DNA of 64,000 bases from Paraburkholderia sp. PGU19 (GTDB lineage: Bacteria; Pseudomonadota; Gammaproteobacteria; Burkholderiales; Burkholderiaceae): the NCBI RefSeq assembly GCF_013426915.1, contig NZ_AP023179.1:3782001-3846000 (forward strand). Reading direction: 5' to 3'. A model generated the notes under the pieces. That model made no database searches. It was not told the DNA's origin and worked only from the letters and a program-made list of their open reading frames with translations. This document shows, in pieces, positions 58,340 to 64,000 of the stretch (within the stretch, counting starts at the first letter, position 1; every line of letters starts with the position of its first letter). Both the position numbers and the translations under genes were made by a program.

Positions 58340-59716
58340 TTGAGCACGCTGATCGTTCTTCTGCCGCCGCGTGATCCGGCGGTGCCGTCGCAGGAATGGC
58401 AACTACCGGAGCTGCCGTTTCTGCTGCTCGACAAATCGGGGCGCACCCAGCGCGCCGGCCGCTCGGCGCCCGGCCTGCTGCCGCGCGCAAGCTCGACCGT
58501 GCTGATGCTCGCCGCGCGCGACTGCCTGATGCTCGCTACGGCCGTGCCCCCGCTGAAAGGCCCGCGCTTGCGTCAGGCGCTGCCGAACGTCGTCGAAGAT
58601 CAACTGATCCAGGACGCGCAGACCACGCACATCGCGCTCGATCCGCAGCCGCTCGCCGGCAACCGCCACGTGCTCGCTATCGTCGATCGCGGCTGGTTCC
58701 GCTATATCGTCGAGACGTTTGCGGCGGCGGGTCATCGCACTCTGAAGGCGGTGCCTGTTACGCGTTGTCTGCCGCAGCCCATCGCCGCGGCGATGGCGGC
58801 TGAAGTGCGTGCGGAAGAAGCCGTTGCCGCTGGCGCCGATTCTGCGCCGCCGCACGTCGAGCCGGCCGTCGCGAGTATCACGCCCGTCGTTGCAGCCGTG
58901 CTGGGCCATGTCGTGCCGTCGACGGCCGCCGTGCTCGGCGAAGGCGCCGTCGATGCCGCACCGCCGCGCGTCGAGCTGGCGCTCGTGCGCGGTCCGCTCG
59001 GCGAAGGGCTGGCCGTGCCGGAATCGGCCGTCGGCGCGACGGTGGCCGCGCTCGCGGGCCATGCGCCCGTCACGCTGTACACGCTCGTCGATTTACCTGG
59101 TAGCGAGCCGCGCATGGCATCGGTGGCGCAATCGGGACGTCACACGTCGATCGCGGGCGCGCTGCCGCTGTCGTTCGAAACGCTCGCGCGCAACGCGATC
59201 CAGTGCCGCTTCGACCTCGCGCAGTTCGAGTTCGCCGTGCAGCCATGGCGTCTCGATCGCGCGACGCTACGCCGCCTGCGCTTGCCGCTGTGGCTGCTGG
59301 TGGGCACGGTGCTCGTCGCGATCGTCGGCGCGAACGTGCAGTGGCTGATGCTGTCGCGCCAGCGCGATGCGATCAGCGCGCAGATGACCGAGCTGCTGCT
59401 CAACACCTTTCCGAAGACGACGGTCGTGCTCGACGCGCCCGATCAGATGGCGCGTCAGTTGCAGCAATTGCGCGTCGCGGCGGGTGAACTGTCGCCGGAC
59501 GATTTCCTTTCCCTGGCGGATGGGCTCGCGCGCTCGCTCGGGCCGATTCCCGTCAACGGCCTGGCCGCGCTGGACTACCACGACCGGCGTGTCGACGTGA
59601 CGTTCAAACCCGAGGTCAAGGTCGATCCGGAATTCCAGCAACGTCTGACGCGCAATGGCCTGACGGGCGCTATCGACAGCAATACCGGCAAGTGGACGAT
59701 CAGGAACGGACAATGA
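58340..59716 (+). CDS. gspL: Type II secretion system protein GspL
   Basis: A 458-residue inner-membrane platform protein. The N-terminal cytoplasmic actin-like domain (about 1-320) starts MSTLIVLLPPRD and includes LPNVVEDQLIQD. A single membrane helix (LPLWLLVGTVLVAIVGANV) is followed by a periplasmic ferredoxin-like domain. An Ala-rich segment (about 155-215) inflates the cytoplasmic domain. Start codon is TTG with GAGTGGACT upstream. It overlaps gspM by four bases. Confidence 0.92.
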   Translation: MSTLIVLLPPRDPAVPSQEWQLPELPFLLLDKSGRTQRAGRSAPGLLPRASSTVLMLAARDCLMLATAVPPLKGPRLRQALPNVVEDQLIQDAQTTHIALDPQPLAGNRHVLAIVDRGWFRYIVETFAAAGHRTLKAVPVTRCLPQPIAAAMAAEVRAEEAVAAGADSAPPHVEPAVASITPVVAAVLGHVVPSTAAVLGEGAVDAAPPRVELALVRGPLGEGLAVPESAVGATVAALAGHAPVTLYTLVDLPGSEPRMASVAQSGRHTSIAGALPLSFETLARNAIQCRFDLAQFEFAVQPWRLDRATLRRLRLPLWLLVGTVLVAIVGANVQWLMLSRQRDAISAQMTELLLNTFPKTTVVLDAPDQMARQLQQLRVAAGELSPDDFLSLADGLARSLGPIPVNGLAALDYHDRRVDVTFKPEVKVDPEFQQRLTRNGLTGAIDSNTGKWTIRNGQ

Positions 59717-60216
59717 AAGCAGAACTGTTGAACACATGGGCCGGATTCTGGGATGCCCGCACGCCACGCGAAAAGGCACTTTTGACGTGGGGTGGCGCGG
59801 TGCTGGCCGTCGTCATCATCTGGTCGGTGCTGTGGGCGCCCGCGCAGGAAGGGCGCGCGCGGCTGCGCGAATCGATCCCGGGCCTGCAGCGCCAGCTTTC
59901 GCAGATGACCGCGCAGGCGAACGAGGCGCGCGCGCTGTCGGCGGCCGCGCAGGGTGTGGCGCCGACGGGCGGCGCGCTGAAGGATGCGCTGACGGCGTCG
60001 CTGAACGACCACGGGCTCCCGCCGACGCAAGTGCAGGTGCTCGGCAACGCGGTGCAGATCCAGTTGAAGAACGCGTCGTTTCCCGCGTGGACGGAATGGC
60101 TCGACGACGCGCGTAAGCAGTTCAAGGTGCAGGTGTCCGAGGCGCATGTCACGGGCTTGAAGCACGACGGGCAGGTCGATCTGACGGCATCGCTGCAACC
60201 GGCAACAATCAAATGA
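59713..60216 (+). CDS. gspM: Type II secretion system protein GspM
   Basis: A 167-residue platform protein with one N-terminal membrane helix (ALLTWGGAVLAVVIIWSVLW) and a periplasmic domain that binds GspL. The start MKAELLNTW overlaps the gspL stop (ATGA), and a longer frame inside gspL is rejected. Confidence 0.92.
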   Translation: MKAELLNTWAGFWDARTPREKALLTWGGAVLAVVIIWSVLWAPAQEGRARLRESIPGLQRQLSQMTAQANEARALSAAAQGVAPTGGALKDALTASLNDHGLPPTQVQVLGNAVQIQLKNASFPAWTEWLDDARKQFKVQVSEAHVTGLKHDGQVDLTASLQPATIK

Positions 60217-60238
60217 CGGCGCAGTCACGGGGTCCCGC

Positions 60239-61018
60239 ATGAGTTTCTGGATGCGGCGATTACGCGCCGCGCTGCCCTGGATTGCCGTCGCGCTGATCGC
60301 GAACGTCGTGGTGCTGCTCGTGATGGCGCCCGCCGCCTGGGTCACGCCGCAGTTCGCGAAGGCTACGCAAGGGCACGTCAATCTCGTCGAGCCATCGGGT
60401 TCGCTGTGGCACGGCTCGGCGTCGCTGATGCTCGCTGCCGGGCCGGGCGCGGAAAGCGCGACGCTGCTGCCGGGGCGCATCGAATGGCGCACGTCGTTCT
60501 GGCCGCTGTTCATGGGCCGCGTGCGGATGCAGATGCTGCAAAGCCAGGCGATGCCCGACCCCGTCACGGTCGACGCAACGCTGCGCAGCGCGACGCTGTC
60601 GGGCGGCACGATCGCCGTGCCTGCGTCGTTGCTTGCGGGTCTCGGCGCGCCGTTCAACACGCTCGACCTGCAAGGCGACGTGCGGCTGACGTGGACCGAG
60701 TGGCGCAGCTTCAACCGCCAGGCATTCGGTCAGTTGATCGTGACGCTGAACGACATGAGTTCGCGTGTATCGCGCGTGAAGCCGCTCGGGTCGTATCGCG
60801 TGGTGTTTCAGGCGCAGGGCGGATCGGGCACGCTCGATCTGTCGACGACAAAGGGGCCGCTGCTGCTGAACGGTCACGGCACGCTCAGCGAGGCCTCGAC
60901 GTCCTTCATGGGCACGGCGAGCACGACGCCCGACTCCGTCGACAATCTCGCCGGCCTGCTGAATCTGCTCGGACGCCCGACTGGGCCCGGACAGGTCGCG
61001 CTGACGTTCGTCCACTGA
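60239..61018 (+). CDS. gspN: Type II secretion system protein GspN
   Basis: A 259-residue protein with one N-terminal membrane helix (LPWIAVALIANVVVLLVMAP) and a long beta-rich periplasmic part (GSLWHGSASLMLA, LSGGTIAVPASLLAGLG) typical of GspN. Its role in secretion is unclear in the family and it is absent from many systems. It is the last gene of the operon. Confidence 0.92.
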   Translation: MSFWMRRLRAALPWIAVALIANVVVLLVMAPAAWVTPQFAKATQGHVNLVEPSGSLWHGSASLMLAAGPGAESATLLPGRIEWRTSFWPLFMGRVRMQMLQSQAMPDPVTVDATLRSATLSGGTIAVPASLLAGLGAPFNTLDLQGDVRLTWTEWRSFNRQAFGQLIVTLNDMSSRVSRVKPLGSYRVVFQAQGGSGTLDLSTTKGPLLLNGHGTLSEASTSFMGTASTTPDSVDNLAGLLNLLGRPTGPGQVALTFVH

Positions 61019-61047
61019 CCTTTTCGCTTTGGGCCCGCAGAAAACAC

Positions 61048-61079
61048 AACGGCCGCCTTGTTTGCGCATGGCGGCCGTT
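61048..61079. terminator. Bidirectional terminator between gspN and the efflux lipoprotein gene
   Basis: AACGGCCGCC (61048-61057) pairs with GGCGGCCGTT (61070-61079), loop of 12. It sits between converging genes. A short T run follows on the plus strand, and the minus strand has GTTGTGTTTT. Confidence 0.65.
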
Positions 61080-61106
61080 TGCGTTGGTGCGTGTGCCGTT
61101 TGCCGT

Positions 61107-62699
61107 TTAGCCCGCTGAGGTGGACGTTTTCGCAACGGGCCCGCCAGGCGCAGACGCGGGCGCAGGTGCTGCGACATCGCCCGTCTCGCGATTCATTTGA
61201 TCGACTTCCCAGCCGCCGCCGAGCGCCTTGACGAGCCCGACCGACGACACCATCCGCTGCCCCGCGATGCTCGCCAGCTTCTGCTCGGCCGTGAAGGCGG
61301 TGGTCTGCGCCGTCAACACGTTCAGATAGTCGACGGTGCCCGATTTGTACTGGTTCGTGACGATCTCGACCGCCTGCTGCGCGGACTGGACGGCCTGCTG
61401 TTGCACCGTGACTTCCTGCTCGAGGATGCGCAGTGAAGCGAGGTTGTCCTCGACGTCCTGGAACGCTGTCAGCACCGCTTGCCGGTACGTGGCGACGTCC
61501 TGGTCGTAGGTGGCACGCGCGGCGTCCGTCTGCGCCTTGCGCAGGCCGGCGTCGAAAATGGTCTGGGCGAGCGAAGGCCCAAGCGTCCAGAAGCGCGACG
61601 GCATTTGCAGCAGCTGCGAGAACACAGAGCTTTCGAAGCCGCCGCTGGCCGACAGCGTCAGCGTCGGGAAAAACGCCGAAATCGCGACGCCGATCTGCTC
61701 GTTCGCCGCTGCGGCCTTGCGCTCGGCCGACGCGATATCCGGGCGACGTTCGAGCAGCGCCGACGGCAGTTGCGCGGGCGTGGCGGGCGGCACGGCATCG
61801 AGCGGCGCGGGCGGCAGAGAGAACGCGGAAGCCGGTTCGCCAACCAGCACGGCGATCGCGTGCTCGTTTTGCGCGCGCGCGACGCCGTTGTCGATGGCGG
61901 CAGCCTGCGCCGATTGCAGCTGCGTTTGCGCCTGAATCACATCCGAGCGGGCGGCGACGCCCTGCGCGTAGCGGTTCTGGGTGAGCGTGAGCGAGCGCTG
62001 ATAGGCGGCGACGGTATCGTCGAGCAGCTTTTGCTGCGCGTCGAGCGAACGGATGTTGAAGTAGGTTTGCGCAAGCGTCGCCTGCGCGGACAGACGCGCG
62101 TTCGCCAGATCGGCGGCGGCGGCTTGCTGGCCTGCCTGCTGGCTCGCGACGGTACGGCTCACCTTGCCCCAGAGATCGGGTTCCCAGGTGGCGTCGAGCG
62201 ACAGGCTGTAGCTGTTGCTGATCGTGCCCGAACTGCTGAGCGACGACGTCGTGCCGCCGCCCCCGCCCGTCACCGAACCGCTGAAGCTGCGGCTCGGCGT
62301 ACGCGAGCGCGTCGCGCTCGCCCCCGCGCTGATCACCGGGAAGTACGCCGCGCGCGCCTCGCCAACCAGCGCGCGCGCCTGCCGGTAGGCTGCGGCGAAC
62401 TGCGCGACGGTCTGGTTCGACGCGTTGAGTTTGTCTTCGAGCGCGCTCAGTTGCGGATCGTTGTAGATGGCCCACCACGCGCCGCGATCTTGCTGGTCGG
62501 CGGGCTGCGCGACTTTCCAGCCGTCGGCGGCTTCCTTGTACGAGGCCGGAATGTCGACGGACGGCCGCTTGTAATCGGGACCGACCGCGCAGCCGGCCAG
62601 CGCGAACGCCAGCGCTGCGCAAGCGGCGAGGTTCAGGACGCGTTGCCCCGCGACGTTCGCGACCGAGGCGCGTGCGCGCGAAGTTCGATCAAACTGCAT
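61107..62699 (-). CDS. Efflux transporter outer-membrane lipoprotein (NodT/OprM family)
   Basis: A 530-residue outer-membrane channel of tripartite efflux pumps. A lipoprotein signal ends in ALAGC before AVGPDYKRPSVDIPASYK, then two TolC-like repeats with the ends EPDLWGKVSRTVASQQAG and FPTLTLSASGGFESS. The ATG at 62699 fits the signal peptide; a longer frame is unlikely. No pump or adaptor gene lies in the window; the MarR gene at the right end may belong to it. Confidence 0.93.
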   Translation of the reverse strand: MQFDRTSRARASVANVAGQRVLNLAACAALAFALAGCAVGPDYKRPSVDIPASYKEAADGWKVAQPADQQDRGAWWAIYNDPQLSALEDKLNASNQTVAQFAAAYRQARALVGEARAAYFPVISAGASATRSRTPSRSFSGSVTGGGGGTTSSLSSSGTISNSYSLSLDATWEPDLWGKVSRTVASQQAGQQAAAADLANARLSAQATLAQTYFNIRSLDAQQKLLDDTVAAYQRSLTLTQNRYAQGVAARSDVIQAQTQLQSAQAAAIDNGVARAQNEHAIAVLVGEPASAFSLPPAPLDAVPPATPAQLPSALLERRPDIASAERKAAAANEQIGVAISAFFPTLTLSASGGFESSVFSQLLQMPSRFWTLGPSLAQTIFDAGLRKAQTDAARATYDQDVATYRQAVLTAFQDVEDNLASLRILEQEVTVQQQAVQSAQQAVEIVTNQYKSGTVDYLNVLTAQTTAFTAEQKLASIAGQRMVSSVGLVKALGGGWEVDQMNRETGDVAAPAPASAPGGPVAKTSTSAG

Positions 62700-62939
62700 G
62701 CAAATGAATTCCTGTCGATTCGGTAGGCGCCATGCGCCAGGGCGAAGTGCGGAGCGGCTGCTCGCGCGATGGACGGCGCGTGCTCGTGATGGCTCGAATG
62801 GTAGCGCACGCATTGCCCAGCAATGAAATCGAAAGAGTAATGCCGCCCGCGCTCCGTGTGTGTTACCGACGGTGAGGCGACGGTTACGCGCTGTTACGGC
62901 GCTATTTGCGCGAGTGCATGCCGCAGGCCGGAAAAAGCA

Positions 62940-62961
62940 AAGGCCGCCCTACGGCGGCCTT
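62940..62961 (-). terminator. Terminator of the small membrane-protein gene
   Basis: AGGCCGCC (62941-62948) pairs with GGCGGCCT (62953-62960). On the minus strand it is followed by TTGCTTTTTCC. It lies just after the stop at 62987. Confidence 0.75.
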
Positions 62962-62986
62962 CATCCCGAAGCGATGCGCGAGACGC

Positions 62987-63352
62987 CTAGACGCGCGGAT
63001 CGGCGGTGGTCTGCCGCGCCTGCTTGCCTGCAGCGGCGCGGCACGCTGGCGCGTCGGGGCGCGCCTGGCAAACCGTGGCGGCGGGAGCGATCGACTGATG
63101 GTTGCCCGTCGAACGGGCCTTGAGCGGAGAAGCGAGCAACGACACGGGCCTCGCGGCCCGTGTTTTGGCGCTTCGAGTGCGCCGGTGTTCGAACCACGCG
63201 AAGAGCAGCACCCCGATCGACCCGCCCGGAAGGACGAAGATCACCGCATACAGAGCCACTTTCCACCAGCGGTTGGCTCCTTGAAATGTTTGCAGCGCGG
63301 AATCGGTCAGTGAGCGGCCCAAGCCGCCGAGGGTGTTTTTCAGGTACAGCAT
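62987..63352 (-). CDS. Hypothetical small membrane protein
   Basis: A 121-residue protein from MLYLKNTLGGLGRSLTDSA. One clear hydrophobic segment (VALYAVIFVLPGGSIGVLLFAWF, about 33-55) is followed by a basic Arg/Ser/Ala-rich tail (HRRTRSAKTRAARP and on). No family is recognised. AGAGGATTC lies upstream of the ATG, and a terminator follows the stop, which supports a real gene. Confidence 0.65.
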   Translation of the reverse strand: MLYLKNTLGGLGRSLTDSALQTFQGANRWWKVALYAVIFVLPGGSIGVLLFAWFEHRRTRSAKTRAARPVSLLASPLKARSTGNHQSIAPAATVCQARPDAPACRAAAGKQARQTTADPRV

Positions 63353-63454
63353 CGCGGGAATCCTCTGTGCGCCGGTAAAAGAAGGCGCACGCAAGTGCGG
63401 TCAGAACATGGTCTCCGATGACGCGGGTCGCGTAACTCGTTGCCTGTAATAATA

Positions 63455-63483
63455 TTGACCATGCAATCAATTTTCAAGATACT
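63455..63483 (+). promoter_or_regulatory. Possible promoter of the MarR gene
   Basis: TTGACC, a 17-bp spacer and GATACT fit a sigma70 promoter. A weak inverted repeat ATTGA (63454-63458) and TCAAT (63467-63471) overlaps it, which could be an autoregulatory MarR operator. Confidence 0.4.
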
Positions 63484-63550
63484 GTGCATCGCAGCATGGT
63501 CATTCGTTGTTTTTTGGCTTTGGGTTTACGCGGTTAATACGAACGATTAA
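63461..63550 (+). CDS. Possible 29-residue membrane peptide
   Basis: An ATG-to-TAA frame encodes MQSIFKILCIAAWSFVVFWL and nine more residues, one hydrophobic helix flanked by polar ends. There is no clear ribosome site, and a promoter-like pair (TTGACC at 63455-63460, 17 bp, GATACT at 63478-63483) overlaps its start. It may be a chance frame in the MarR promoter region. Confidence 0.25.
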   Translation: MQSIFKILCIAAWSFVVFWLWVYAVNTND

Positions 63551-63625
63551 TTTCACTGCCTGGGCAGATACAATCCAGCACATTCACATTTGCAGCAACA
63601 TCGGGCGGCTTCCAAAAGAGCATCC

Positions 63626-64000
63626 ATGACCGACGGTCCTTACCAGCCGGAGTCGATTCATCTCGAATCGAGCCTCGGTTATTACCTGACCAAAGCGCGG
63701 AACGTGCTGGTCGAGCGCACGGATCGCGCGGTTGCGCATCTCGGGCTGACGACGCAGCAGATCGGCGTGATCCTGCTGCTTTCGTGCGGCCGGGCGACGA
63801 CCCCATTCGAGTTGTCGCGGGCCATGTCATACGACAGCGGATCGATGACGCGGATGCTCGATCGCCTCGAAAAGAAAGGACTGATCGCACGGTCGCGTAG
63901 CGACAAGGACCGGCGCATCGTGAAGCTTGGCCTGACGCCGCAAGGTCAGCACGCGGCGTCGCAGTTGCCGGAGATTGGCGCGGACGTGCTCAATGAACAG
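63626..64000 (+). CDS. MarR-family transcriptional regulator (cut by window end)
   Basis: The first 125 codons of a MarR regulator: HLGLTTQQIGVILLLSCGRATTPFELSRAMSYDSGSMTRMLDRLEKKGLIARSRSDKDRR is the winged-helix with its wing. The reading frame stays open to the last base. Such regulators often repress an adjacent drug-efflux operon, and the outer-membrane efflux lipoprotein lies 0.9 kb upstream. Confidence 0.9.
   Translation, partial: MTDGPYQPESIHLESSLGYYLTKARNVLVERTDRAVAHLGLTTQQIGVILLLSCGRATTPFELSRAMSYDSGSMTRMLDRLEKKGLIARSRSDKDRRIVKLGLTPQGQHAASQLPEIGADVLNEQ

Noticed and set aside
60874..62622. 582-codon minus-strand open frame overlapping the efflux lipoprotein gene in another frame
   Set aside because: It is Arg/Ala-rich without any domain, and the lipoprotein frame has a lipobox and family motifs.

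Overview
The window reads as a piece of the main chromosome of a high-GC betaproteobacterium of the family Burkholderiaceae, most like Paraburkholderia or Burkholderia. This rests on the gene set and order (atpIBEFHAGDC, then an SLC13-type permease, parB-parA-rsmG-mnmG, two Liv-type ABC clusters, phhA-phhB, and a gspDEF / inverted gspC / gspGHIJKLMN cluster) and on protein style. It is not based on a database search. No IS element, prophage, CRISPR array, tRNA or rRNA was recognised, so this looks like core chromosome.

Layout. 0.07-7.8 kb: complete F1Fo ATP synthase operon on the minus strand, with a sigma70-type promoter before atpI and a strong terminator after atpC. 8.05-13.6 kb: permease, ParB, ParA, RsmG and MnmG, with two canonical ParB-binding parS sites (one inside mnmG, one between mnmG and livF). 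13.8-20.2 kb: first branched-chain or amide-type amino-acid ABC cluster, with two paralogous binding proteins and a permease-ATPase (LivM-LivG) fusion. 20.7-25.5 kb: second, independent five-gene ABC cluster. 25.7-30.1 kb: GMC oxidoreductase and methylmalonate-semialdehyde dehydrogenase, with a divergent LysR regulator. 30.4-33.2 kb: CYTH protein, Lrp regulator divergent from phenylalanine hydroxylase and pterin dehydratase, and a DUF3717 protein. 33.3-35.7 kb: TctD/TctE-like two-component system. 35.8-40.0 kb: SET-domain protein, Old Yellow Enzyme, MOSC protein, glutamine amidotransferase and a Cys-rich MarR regulator. 40.0-44.05 kb: YbdK-type ligase and a CPA2 antiporter, flanked by two origin-like intergenic regions. 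44.05-48.7 kb: MnmC, HU, a CobW GTPase and a lytic transglycosylase. 49.2-61.0 kb: type II secretion system. 61.1-64.0 kb: outer-membrane efflux lipoprotein, small membrane protein and a MarR regulator cut by the window end.

The most interesting signal is at 40.3-44.05 kb. Two intergenic regions 3.3 kb apart carry mirror-image copies of the same arrangement: a DnaA box, exactly 13 bp, a related 35-bp AT-rich element containing CTACTACGTAT or its complement, and on the outer side a second pair of DnaA-type boxes with an exactly 6-bp spacer. This matches the architecture of a chromosomal replication origin (DnaA box, GC-rich spacer, TAG-type trinucleotides, AT-rich unwinding element). The genes left of it are mostly on the minus strand and those right of it mostly on the plus strand, as expected if forks leave from here. 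The parAB/parS partition locus lies about 27-31 kb away. I infer that this is oriC of the main chromosome, apparently bipartite or duplicated in inverted orientation and not next to dnaA within this window.

Other points: gspK is broken by a one-base frameshift at a G run; both Liv clusters carry a GC hairpin between binding-protein and permease genes; one LivF has Arg for the Walker A Lys; and a terminator for the SET gene is embedded in the histidine-kinase coding sequence.
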